Assembly: GCA_002430125.1 (NCBI GenBank)
Contig: DJBQ01000130.1
Coordinates: forward strand, 9,781 to 25,522
Length of the DNA stretch: 15,742 bases
DNA from: Rhodobacterales bacterium UBA5972
GTDB lineage: Bacteria; Pseudomonadota; Alphaproteobacteria; Rhodobacterales; Rhodobacteraceae
Direction: 5' to 3'
A program made the position numbers and the translations under genes. The notes under the pieces were generated by a model, which saw only the letters and a program-made list of their open reading frames with translations, ran no database searches and was not told the origin of the DNA. Shown piece after piece: positions 1 through 7,057 of this stretch. Position 1 is the stretch's first letter; each line of letters starts with the position of its first letter.

Positions 1-1241
1 CGTTTGGATTGGCGGGCGAAATAGTCGCCGATGAAAACCGCCAGATGTTTGCCGTCTTTGCGCACTTCCCATGCGCGGGCGTCGGGGTGATAAAGTGGGA
101 CATCAAGCGGGGTGAAGGTCAGTCCGAAAAGGCGGTTGGCGCAGTCAAACTGGGCCTCAATCATCCGGTCAAGCTGGAAATAGGGTTTCAGTTCCGTCTC
201 GTCCAGATCGTGTTCGGCAAGGCGGCGTTTTTCGGCGTAGTGACGCCAATCCCATGGCTCCAGATCGCCGTTAACGCCTTCGGCATGCATCATTTCGGTC
301 AGTTTCGCGGCGTCGCGGTTGGCTTGGGCTTTGGCGGGTTCCCAGACGGCCATTAATAAATCGTGAACTGCAGCGGGGGTTTTTGCCATTTCCGGTTCCA
401 GTTTAAAATCAGCAAAACTGGCGTAACCCAAAAGCCGGGCGCGTTCCTGGCGCAGGGCAAGGGTTTCTGCGACGATAGCACGGTTGTCAGTAGCGCCTGC
501 GTTTTCGCCGCGCTTACCCCACGCGACAAAGGCTTTTTCGCGCAGGTCGCGGCGGGTTGAAAATTGCAGGAACGGCACGATCAGGGATCGCGACAAAGTG
601 ATAACATATCCTTGTTCGCCGCGTTCTTGCGCGGCGGCGCGGGCTGAATCCTTGAGGAATTCGGGCAGGCCATCCAGATCATCTTCTCGCAGCAGCATGA
701 ACCATTCGCGTTCATCTGCCAGCAGGTTTTGGGTGAATGCAGTGCCAAGAACGGCCAGACGCTTGCTGACTTCGGCCAAGCGCGTTCGGTCGGCGCCTTT
801 CAGTGCGGCACCGGCGCGCACAAACATCCGGTGGTAAAGTGTTAGTACGCGGTTTTGTTCGGGCGTCAGATCAAGGTTGCCTATTGCATCAAACAGCGTT
901 TTTACCCGCACGAACAGCGCCGCGTTCATCATGGTTTCGGAATTGAACGCCGCGAACTTTGGTGACAAATCACGCTGCAGCGCCTCGAGTGCCGGATTGC
1001 TGTTGCTGCCTGACAGGTTGAAAAATACGCCGGCGACCTTGTTCATCAGGGTGTCGGCGCGTTCAAGTGCTTCGATTGTATTGGCGAAAGTCGGCGCAGC
1101 AGGATTTTGTGCAATAGTGCTAATTGCGGTGCGCGATTGCGTGAAGGCTTGTTCAAATGCCGGACCGAAATGCTCGTCTTTTATCGTGGCGAAAGGCGGT
1201 AACTCAAACGGCAAGGTCCAGTTTTGCAGGAAAGGGTTCAT
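1..1241 (-). CDS. dcp: M3 family zinc metallopeptidase, peptidyl-dipeptidase Dcp-like (3' part cut by the window edge)
   Basis: The reverse-strand reading frame is open from an ATG at 1241 to the window edge and gives 413 N-terminal residues. It begins MNPFLQNWTLPFELPPF and later contains EPWDWRHYAEKRR, DLDETELKPYFQLD, YHPDARAWEV and FIGDYFARQSK. As I recall it, E. coli peptidyl-dipeptidase Dcp has all of these blocks in the same order. The family removes C-terminal dipeptides from short peptides and contributes to intracellular peptide turnover. E. coli Dcp is about 680 residues, so roughly 60% is visible. The zinc motif HExxH lies past the left edge and cannot be checked. A GGAG lies 6 nt upstream of the ATG. 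No signal peptide is seen, consistent with a cytoplasmic enzyme. Oligopeptidase A (PrlC) is the main alternative, but the N-terminal match favours Dcp. Confidence 0.88.
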   Translation of the reverse strand, partial: MNPFLQNWTLPFELPPFATIKDEHFGPAFEQAFTQSRTAISTIAQNPAAPTFANTIEALERADTLMNKVAGVFFNLSGSNSNPALEALQRDLSPKFAAFNSETMMNAALFVRVKTLFDAIGNLDLTPEQNRVLTLYHRMFVRAGAALKGADRTRLAEVSKRLAVLGTAFTQNLLADEREWFMLLREDDLDGLPEFLKDSARAAAQERGEQGYVITLSRSLIVPFLQFSTRRDLREKAFVAWGKRGENAGATDNRAIVAETLALRQERARLLGYASFADFKLEPEMAKTPAAVHDLLMAVWEPAKAQANRDAAKLTEMMHAEGVNGDLEPWDWRHYAEKRRLAEHDLDETELKPYFQLDRMIEAQFDCANRLFGLTFTPLDVPLYHPDARAWEVRKDGKHLAVFIGDYFARQSK

Positions 1242-1383
1242 CACGTGCTCCGACCGTTGATTTTTGTAGGCAATGTCGGCGTTTGATGGGCAAGTTGCAA
1301 CCGGAAAGCAGATTGTCGCATCCCCTGTTTCTGAACACTTTCGTGTTTACTCAACTATCTCAGAGCCCCGAGTCTTGGAGAAT

Positions 1384-1611
1384 ATGATGCGGAACACTCT
1401 GATTGTGACTGCCTTGTAGATGATACTTGCCGCGCCCGTTTTTGCGCAAAGCGACCTTGAGGACCATTTCTTTTCGAAACGGGCTATCAATGCGGACGGC
1501 AAAGTAACGGTGGCCGAATTTCTGTCACGCGCTGACGGTTGGGTTGCGATCATGGACCGCAATACCGACGGCGTGATTACACCCGAAGATTTCCGCCAGC
1601 CTGAAATCTAA
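1384..1611 (+). pseudogene. small secreted EF-hand-like protein with an in-frame amber codon in its signal peptide
   Basis: The frame starts at tandem ATGs (1384 and 1387), placed a few bases after a GGAG. It reads MRNTLIVTAL, then a TAG at 1417-1419, then directly ATG (1420) and MILAAPVFAQSDLEDHF to a TAA at 1609-1611. Reading across the TAG restores a good Sec signal peptide: short n-region, hydrophobic core, and a VFA-QS cleavage site. The mature part has one good EF-hand loop, DRNTDGVITPED, and a degenerate loop, AINADGKVTVAE, that lacks the first Asp. Starting at 1420 gives 63 residues, but that ATG has no ribosome-binding site of its own and leaves a signal peptide too short to work. 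The gene may be a recent pseudogene, use reinitiation at the abutting TAGATG, or contain a sequencing error. A role as a small periplasmic calcium-binding protein is inferred only from the loop. Confidence 0.55.
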
Positions 1612-1724
1612 ACCGGCTTCTTGGCCGAATGTCGTTTTCGCACTTGGCCAAGTCGACTCCTCTGTTCCCTTAATCACAAAAAGCTGCAACTTACCGCAAA
1701 ATCGGATCTTGCGGAGCGTGCATC

Positions 1725-4214
1725 ATGAAAACCCATGTAAAAGCCTGTGTAGTTGGCGGCGGTGCAGTTGGGGCAGGGATTGCCTATCATCTGGCGAAGG
1801 CCGGTTGGAAAGACGTGATCTTGCTGGAACGCGACGAGTTGACCAGTGGATCAACCTGGCACGCTGCAGGTTTGCTGCCGCTGTTCAACATGTCCTATGC
1901 CACCACGCATATTCATGATTACTCGGTCAATTTCTATAAAACGCTAGAGGCTGAAACCGGTTTGAATGCCGGGTTTTCAGTGGTTGGCAATCTGCGTATG
2001 GCCCAGACCAAAGCGCGGATGGATGAATATATGCTGTATGGTGCGACGGCAGAAAGCGTGGGGATACCTTACGAAAAGCTTACTCCATCGCAAATCAAGG
2101 ACCGCTGGCCGCTGATCCGCACCGAAGACCTTGAAGGCGCGATTTACCATCCGACGGACGGTTATATTAACCCGGCAGATGTCACCCAAGCGATGGCCAA
2201 AGGCGCACGCCAGCGCGGGGTGGAAATTTACCGCAAGATGCAGGTGGATTCGTATTTCTGGACCGGTTCGGAATGGATCGTGCGTGGCACCGTGATGGTG
2301 GAAAAAGGCGGCAATCTGGTTGCCGGTGAAGAGAAGTTTGAAATCTATGCCGAGCACGTGGTGACTGCGACCGGCAACCATGCACAGCGCACAGCGCGGC
2401 AACTGGGGATCAAAATCCCGGCTGTACCAGTGGAACACCAGTTTATCGTGATGGATCAGGATCCGGCACTGGTGGCGTGGCGTAAAAACAATCCGGAACA
2501 TCCGGTGATCCGGGACGCTGATGCGCAGTCCTATGTGCGCGAAGAACGCGGCGGCTGGATTTTGGGGGTTTACGAAAAGGGCGCACCTGCGCGGTTTGAA
2601 TATGGGGTGCCGGACAGTTTCCGGGCTGACTTGTTCCAGCTGGATCTTGAACGGATCGAAAGCCAGTATCTGGCGATGATCCACCGCATTCCGTCTTGCG
2701 AGGCGTCGGGCCTGAAGGATGATTTCAACGGCCCGATCTGTTACACACCCGACGGTAATCCGCTGGTTGGACCAGCTCCGGGTCTGCGCAATATGTGGCT
2801 GGCGGAAGGCTTTAGCTTTGGCATCACGGCGGCGGGTGGCATCGGGTATTATATGGCGCAGATGATGGTTGAGGGCGAGGCCGAGATTGACATGGCAAGT
2901 CTGGATCCAAAACGCTACGGCTCGTGGATGACGACGGAATATGCGGCCCGTAAAAACGAAGAATGTTATAGCCACGTTTACGTTCTGCATCACCCTGACG
3001 AGGAACGCGAAGCGGCCCGCGCATTGCGCACCTCTCCGGCTTATGACCGCCAAAAGGCGGCTGGTGCGCAGTTTGGCCAAGTGAATGGTTGGGACCGGCC
3101 GAATTACTATGCGCCGTTGGGGTTTGACGATCACGCGGCCCGGTCATTCCGGCGCGGCGGCTGGTGGCAATATGCGGTGGACGAAGCCAAGGCGATCCGC
3201 GAAGGCGCTGGGCTGGTTGATGCGACGGCCTTTACCAAGCATCTGGTCAAGGGTCCGGGGGCGACGGCGTTTCTGGATTGGTTTACCTGTAACAAACTGC
3301 CCTCGGTCGGGCGGATTAACCTGACTTATGCGTTGACTGCGACCGGGACCACGCGCACCGAATACACCATCGTCCGCAATGGTGAAAACAGTTATTACCT
3401 TGTGTCTGCAGGGGCTTGGACGGCCTATGACGCGGATTTTCTGCGCAAGGCGGCAGAAGATAAGCTTGGTGAACTTGGCTATATTGAAATTCAGGATGTG
3501 ACCAATCAATGGGGCGTATTTGCCATTGCCGGGCCGAAATCGCGCGAGGTTTTGGCGCGGGTGATCAAAGATGCAGACCCCGCGACGGCGCTGTCAAACA
3601 AGCGATTCCCGTGGCTGACGGCACGCCGGATTGAACTTGGCATGTGCCCGGTTAACGCGATCCGTGTTGCTTATACCGGCGAGCTGGGCTGGGAATTGCA
3701 TCACCCGATTGAAATGCAGAATTACCTGTTTGATCTGTTGATGGAGGCAGGCAAGCCTTCGGGCATGAAACTGGTCGGGGCGCGGGCACAGAACTGGTTG
3801 CGCCAGGAGAAATCTTACCGCGCGTTTGGCACTGAACTTGGTCGCGACGCAACTCCGCTTGAGGCTGATCTGCCGCGGTTTGTCGACATGAACAAAGACT
3901 TTCACGGCAAGGCGGCGATGCTGGCCAAGGGTATCCGCAGCAAATGCGTGACGCTGCTGATTGATGGGCCTGCGGACGCCGATCCCTGGGGGCGCGAGGC
4001 TTTATATCACGGGAATACCAAAGTCGGGCGTTTGACCTCGGGCGGGTATTCGGTGGCGTTCGGGAAATCCATTGGCATGGGGTATGTGTCGCCGGAAATG
4101 GCGGTTGTTGGGAAAAAGCTGAGGGTTCGGATGTTGGGCGATCTCTGGGGCGCTGAAGTTGTCGAGGATTCGCCTTATGATCCGAAAAACGCGAACATCC
4201 GCGTGGACGGCTGA
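1725..4214 (+). CDS. dimethylglycine dehydrogenase-like FAD oxidoreductase with C-terminal GcvT folate domain
   Basis: 829 residues with the layout of mammalian dimethylglycine and sarcosine dehydrogenases. The N-terminal DAO-type FAD domain covers about 6-385. It has the dinucleotide loop GGGAVG (11-16), Glu35 at the end of beta-2, and SGSTWHAAGL, whose His46 matches the histidine that bonds FAD covalently in this family. A linker (FAO_M) follows at about 390-450. The GcvT-type aminomethyl-transfer and barrel domains run from about 473 to 820, with YTGELGWELHH (650-660). The expected reaction is oxidative N-demethylation of a methylated amine such as dimethylglycine, passing the one-carbon unit to tetrahydrofolate. 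Glu546 sits where T-proteins usually have Asp; as I recall, mammalian DMGDH also has Glu there, which favours DMGDH over sarcosine dehydrogenase. The start is supported by GGAG at 1713-1716. The exact substrate is not fixed by the sequence, because Rhodobacteraceae carry several paralogues. Confidence 0.85.
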   Translation: MKTHVKACVVGGGAVGAGIAYHLAKAGWKDVILLERDELTSGSTWHAAGLLPLFNMSYATTHIHDYSVNFYKTLEAETGLNAGFSVVGNLRMAQTKARMDEYMLYGATAESVGIPYEKLTPSQIKDRWPLIRTEDLEGAIYHPTDGYINPADVTQAMAKGARQRGVEIYRKMQVDSYFWTGSEWIVRGTVMVEKGGNLVAGEEKFEIYAEHVVTATGNHAQRTARQLGIKIPAVPVEHQFIVMDQDPALVAWRKNNPEHPVIRDADAQSYVREERGGWILGVYEKGAPARFEYGVPDSFRADLFQLDLERIESQYLAMIHRIPSCEASGLKDDFNGPICYTPDGNPLVGPAPGLRNMWLAEGFSFGITAAGGIGYYMAQMMVEGEAEIDMASLDPKRYGSWMTTEYAARKNEECYSHVYVLHHPDEEREAARALRTSPAYDRQKAAGAQFGQVNGWDRPNYYAPLGFDDHAARSFRRGGWWQYAVDEAKAIREGAGLVDATAFTKHLVKGPGATAFLDWFTCNKLPSVGRINLTYALTATGTTRTEYTIVRNGENSYYLVSAGAWTAYDADFLRKAAEDKLGELGYIEIQDVTNQWGVFAIAGPKSREVLARVIKDADPATALSNKRFPWLTARRIELGMCPVNAIRVAYTGELGWELHHPIEMQNYLFDLLMEAGKPSGMKLVGARAQNWLRQEKSYRAFGTELGRDATPLEADLPRFVDMNKDFHGKAAMLAKGIRSKCVTLLIDGPADADPWGREALYHGNTKVGRLTSGGYSVAFGKSIGMGYVSPEMAVVGKKLRVRMLGDLWGAEVVEDSPYDPKNANIRVDG

Positions 4215-4217
4215 TTT

Positions 4218-4242
4218 CCGGCGCGGCTGACGCCGCTGCCGG
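4218..4242 (+). terminator. GC-rich hairpin just after the dimethylglycine dehydrogenase-like gene
   Basis: CCGGCGCGGC and GCCGCTGCCGG form a stem of about 10 bp with one bulged base and a short TGAC loop, starting 3 nt after the stop codon. No U-tract follows, so this is not a classical intrinsic terminator. It may stabilise the 3' end or act together with the next hairpin. Confidence 0.4.
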
Positions 4243-4245
4243 ACC

Positions 4246-4290
4246 GGGCGGGGGGCTTTGCCCCCTGCGACCCCCAGGATATTTGCACCT
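4246..4290. repeat. Rhodobacterales-type intergenic element: C/G hairpin followed by a GGATATTT block
   Basis: GGGGGCTTTGCCCCC (4251-4265) is a perfect 6-bp stem with a TTT loop, followed by TGCGACCCCCAGGATATTTG. I recall the combination of G/C-run hairpin, a CGACCCCC block and GGATATTT as a frequent intergenic element in Rhodobacteraceae genomes, often at gene ends. Only one copy lies in this window, so its repetitive nature is recalled, not shown here. With the hairpin at 4218-4242 it probably marks the end of the upstream transcript. Confidence 0.5.
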
Positions 4291-4355
4291 CTGAGAAAAC
4301 AAGTTGCACAGCGCCCGTTTGTAGGCTTTGTTTTGACAAACAATCCGAGGTGGAC

Positions 4356-5318
4356 ATGTCAGACAAATTTTTCCAACCTATTTCAGGTTTTGAACTGCCG
4401 CGCTTTGCCGGTATTCCGACATTCATGCGCCTGCCGCATGTGCCGCTTGATAACCCGCGATTGCGCGAAGTTCAGGTGGGGTTGATTGGCACCCCATGGG
4501 ACAGTGGCACCACCAACCGGCCAGGACCGCGGCACGGACCACGCCAGTTACGGGATGCTTCTACGATGATCCGGGCGGAAAATGGTATCACGCAAGTGCG
4601 GCCGTTTGAGTTGGTCAATTGCGCGGATCTGGGGGATGTGCCGCCTAATCCTGCCGATATCGACGATAGTATGGACCGGATTACTGATTTTTACCGGCAG
4701 GTCATTGCCGCCGGGATTATACCGCTGACGGCAGGTGGCGATCATTTGTGTTCGCTGCCTATCCTGCGGGCGGTCGCAGCGGATTCACCGGTTGGGATGG
4801 TGCATTTTGATAGCCATACCGATTTGTTTCACAGCTATTTTGGCGGTTCCATGTATACGCACGGTACCCCGTTCCGCCGGGCGGTTGAAGAAGGTTTGCT
4901 GGATCCAACGCGGGTTGTTCAAATCGGCATTCGTGGCACGGCTTATGATCGCGAGGACCGGGATTTTGCGAAAAGCGTGGGTATCCGGATCATCCCGATC
5001 GAGGAATTTCACGCCCGCCCAATAGAGGATGTGATGCTGGAGGCGCGCGAAATCGTCGGCACCGGCGCGACATATGTGTCATATGACATTGATTTTGTTG
5101 ATCCGACATTTGCGCCTGGAACCGGAACACCCGAAGTTGGAGGACCGAATTCCTGGCAGGCGTTGCAGGTGGCGCGTTTGTTGGACGGGATCAACATAGT
5201 CGGGGCAGATCTGGTAGAGGTTTCCCCGCCGTTTGACCCAAGTGGTGGCACTGCGTTTCTGGGCGTTTCGATAATGTTCGAGATGCTATGTGTGATCGCA
5301 AAAGGTATTGCGCGCTAA
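4356..5318 (+). CDS. ureohydrolase of the agmatinase / guanidinobutyrase family
   Basis: 320 residues. All six ligands of the binuclear metal centre are visible: His130 (GGDH), Asp152, His154 and Asp156 (DSHTD), and Asp244 and Asp246 (YDIDFVDP). The family signature FAPGTGTPEVGG (252-263), His169 in THGTPF and Glu288 in VEVSP are also present. The enzyme should hydrolyse a guanidino group to urea plus an amine. Agmatine, guanidinobutyrate, guanidinopropionate and guanidinoacetate are all possible, since the substrate is set by loops I cannot judge by eye. The second motif is DSHTD, where the family usually has DAHxD. I chose ATG 4356 because GAGGTGG (4346-4352) is well spaced for it; an in-frame GTG at 4350 would add two residues. 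The stop overlaps the stop of the convergent gene. The upstream neighbour is the dimethylglycine-dehydrogenase-like gene, across hairpins. Confidence 0.85.
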   Translation: MSDKFFQPISGFELPRFAGIPTFMRLPHVPLDNPRLREVQVGLIGTPWDSGTTNRPGPRHGPRQLRDASTMIRAENGITQVRPFELVNCADLGDVPPNPADIDDSMDRITDFYRQVIAAGIIPLTAGGDHLCSLPILRAVAADSPVGMVHFDSHTDLFHSYFGGSMYTHGTPFRRAVEEGLLDPTRVVQIGIRGTAYDREDRDFAKSVGIRIIPIEEFHARPIEDVMLEAREIVGTGATYVSYDIDFVDPTFAPGTGTPEVGGPNSWQALQVARLLDGINIVGADLVEVSPPFDPSGGTAFLGVSIMFEMLCVIAKGIAR

Positions 5319-5656
5319 GCATCCGACATAAACTGATCCCACGCATCAAGTGCTTTGGCGGCGTACATAAGGCTTGGGCCACCGCCCATTTGCACGCACA
5401 TGCCAAGAACATCGGCAACTTCTTCACGGGTTGCGCCAAGCTCGATCAGGCTTTCGACGTGAAATCCGACGCAGGGTTCACAGCGGGTGGAAACAGCGAT
5501 GCCAAGGGCCACCAATTCTTTGGTCTTGAGGTCAAGAACCCCGTGATCACGCGCCCCGCGCGACAGTGCTGCAAAGCCTTTGGCGACTTCTGGACTGGCT
5601 TTGTTGAACGCCTGCAACTGTCGGCGGGTGTTGCGCATATAGTCTTCCCAGTCCAC
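5315..5656 (-). CDS. carboxymuconolactone decarboxylase / AhpD-like protein (second of a tandem pair)
   Basis: 113 residues, a single CMD domain. Glu47, Cys59, Cys62 and His66 reproduce the E-x11-C-x2-C-x3-H pattern of AhpD, where it forms the thiol redox and proton-relay site. A peroxidase or disulfide-reductase role is therefore more likely than a true decarboxylase. The start is a GTG at 5656 without a clear ribosome-binding site. I keep it because MDWEDYMRN aligns with MDWHAYMKN of the paralogue just upstream; an ATG six codons later, preceded by GGGAAG, is the alternative. The two paralogues are about half identical in my hand alignment. This is the last gene of the minus-strand array, 73 nt after its paralogue, and its stop overlaps that of the convergent ureohydrolase by 4 bp. 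Confidence 0.85.
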   Translation of the reverse strand: MDWEDYMRNTRRQLQAFNKASPEVAKGFAALSRGARDHGVLDLKTKELVALGIAVSTRCEPCVGFHVESLIELGATREEVADVLGMCVQMGGGPSLMYAAKALDAWDQFMSDA

Positions 5657-5729
5657 TGGCGTGCTGCTGAATAGGGGGTTTCAGTGAAGACTAAGGGTTG
5701 TGCGTGCAGAAAGCCACTGGGGGATCGCG

Positions 5730-6065
5730 CTAGTTCTTAAGTTGTTTGAAAGCTTCAATCGCCTTGCCGCCATACATGTAACCCGGTCCGCCTTGCATCG
5801 AAATGACCATACCTACCGCTTCAGCAACTTCGTTTTCGGTGGCGCCCAATTGGCCGAGAGCGCGGGCGTGAAAGCCGATACAAGGCTCGCACCGAATGGC
5901 CGTTGCGACGGCAAGCGCGATCAGTTCTTTGGTTTTTACGTCAAGCGCGCCAGCTTCTTTTGCTTTGGTGCTGAGGGCGCGGTAAAGTGGTGCAACCTCG
6001 GGCGAGGCTGTTTCCAACCCGCGCGAGGTTTCGGCGATATTCTTCATATAGGCGTGCCAATCCAT
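5730..6065 (-). CDS. carboxymuconolactone decarboxylase / AhpD-like protein (first of a tandem pair)
   Basis: 111 residues. The CMD fold signature LDVKTKELIALAVA is followed by RCEPCIGFH, giving Glu47, Cys59, Cys62 and His66, the same relay pattern as AhpD. The ATG at 6065 has AAAGGA about 7 nt upstream, and the gene starts 17 nt after the stop of the dehydratase, so it is probably co-transcribed with it. A longer frame runs further upstream, but its extra part lies over the dehydratase gene and is not credible. Likely a small oligomeric cytoplasmic protein with thiol-based redox or peroxidase activity. The substrate cannot be told from sequence, and its place in the array suggests work on a product or by-product of the upstream enzymes. 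Confidence 0.87.
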   Translation of the reverse strand: MDWHAYMKNIAETSRGLETASPEVAPLYRALSTKAKEAGALDVKTKELIALAVATAIRCEPCIGFHARALGQLGATENEVAEAVGMVISMQGGPGYMYGGKAIEAFKQLKN

Positions 6066-6082
6066 CGGGATTCCTTTGGGTG

Positions 6083-7057
6083 TCAGTCGAGGGTTGCAAG
6101 GGCACGTGCGAACATTTCGCCGTCGACATTGCCGCCAGAGGCCACGACGATCAGGTCGCCAGCGGGTAACTTGTCGCTGTGGTATAGCGCTGCAGCCAAT
6201 CCCACAGCAGCGCCCGGTTCGACCACAATTTTCAGCCGCAAAAAGGCCTGCGCCATGGCTTTCAGGCAGTCCAGTTCGGAAACTGCAAGGCCGGGTTGGC
6301 ACAGATCATGCATGATTGGAAAAGTCACCTCACCCGGCGATTGGGTGATAATGGCATCACAGATTGATCCGGCTAACTGCACATTTTTTTCAATTCTGCC
6401 ACTTACGAGCGAGCGCAGAACGTCGTCAAAACCTGCGGGTTCGCAGGGGCGCACGATCAAGCCCGGCGCGACTTTCGCCAACGCAAGTGCGATGCCTGAC
6501 GTCAAGCCGCCGCCGCCACAGGGTACCAGAACCTGTGCGTTTTCAATGCCTTCGGCTTTCGCCTGCGCCGCAATCTCAAGGCCGGCGGTACCCTGTCCGG
6601 CGATCACCAACGGCTCGTCAAAAGGTTTAACCAGAGTCAGATTGCGCTCTAAGGCAAGGCGGTCGACCAGTGCATCCCGGTCGTCGGTGGCGCGGTCAAA
6701 CAACACAACCTCGGCCCCCAGCGCACGGGTATTAGCGATTTTTAGGGCAGGCGCGTCTTTGGGCATGACGATCACTGCTGGAACGCCGTGTATTCTTGCA
6801 GCCAAGGCCACGCCCTGAGCATGGTTGCCCGAAGAAACCGCGATCACGCCTTTGCGGCGTGCAGCTTCGGACATTCCGGAAAGGGCCGACCAGCCACCGC
6901 GAAACTTGAACGATCCTGTATGTTGCAGGCATTCGGCTTTGACGAATATCCGCCGCCCGGTAAGCTCGTCAAGAAACGGAGAACTCAGCAGGGGGGTTTC
7001 GCGGACGTGACCTTTGGCGCGCGCGGCAGCCGCTTGGATCATTGCAAAATCGCTCAT
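6083..7057 (-). CDS. PLP-dependent threonine/serine dehydratase-like enzyme (fold type II)
   Basis: 324 residues, matching single-domain catabolic dehydratases and lacking a C-terminal ACT domain. Key elements are the PLP lysine Lys51 in HTGSFKFRGG, SSGNHAQG (75-82), the phosphate-binding glycine loop PCGGGGLTSG (179-188) and ASGGNVDG near the end. The family catalyses beta-elimination of water and deamination from 3-hydroxy amino acids, giving a 2-oxo acid and ammonia. Members include threonine/serine dehydratase, threo-3-hydroxyaspartate dehydratase and EutB-like enzymes, so the real substrate is open. The absence of a regulatory domain argues against biosynthetic IlvA. The ATG overlaps the stop of the upstream hydrolase by 4 nt (ATGA), with GGAG just upstream, which indicates translational coupling. 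Confidence 0.87.
   Translation of the reverse strand: MSDFAMIQAAAARAKGHVRETPLLSSPFLDELTGRRIFVKAECLQHTGSFKFRGGWSALSGMSEAARRKGVIAVSSGNHAQGVALAARIHGVPAVIVMPKDAPALKIANTRALGAEVVLFDRATDDRDALVDRLALERNLTLVKPFDEPLVIAGQGTAGLEIAAQAKAEGIENAQVLVPCGGGGLTSGIALALAKVAPGLIVRPCEPAGFDDVLRSLVSGRIEKNVQLAGSICDAIITQSPGEVTFPIMHDLCQPGLAVSELDCLKAMAQAFLRLKIVVEPGAAVGLAAALYHSDKLPAGDLIVVASGGNVDGEMFARALATLD

Noticed and set aside
1977..3134. 385-codon open frame on the minus strand inside the dimethylglycine dehydrogenase-like gene
   Set aside because: It is antisense to a well-supported gene, its translation has no recognisable domain, and such antisense frames are expected in GC-rich coding DNA.
3345..3365. Glu546 where GcvT proteins have a conserved Asp, first read as a lost folate-site residue
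   Set aside because: As I recall it, mammalian dimethylglycine dehydrogenase also has Glu at this place, so it fits the subfamily.
4333..4338. Exact TTGACA that could be a -35 box for the ureohydrolase
   Set aside because: Only 17 bases separate it from the start codon, leaving no room for a -10 box and leader.
5700..6818. 372-codon plus-strand frame across the AhpD-like and dehydratase genes
   Set aside because: It lies opposite two genes with clear motifs, and its translation is low-complexity with no family resemblance.
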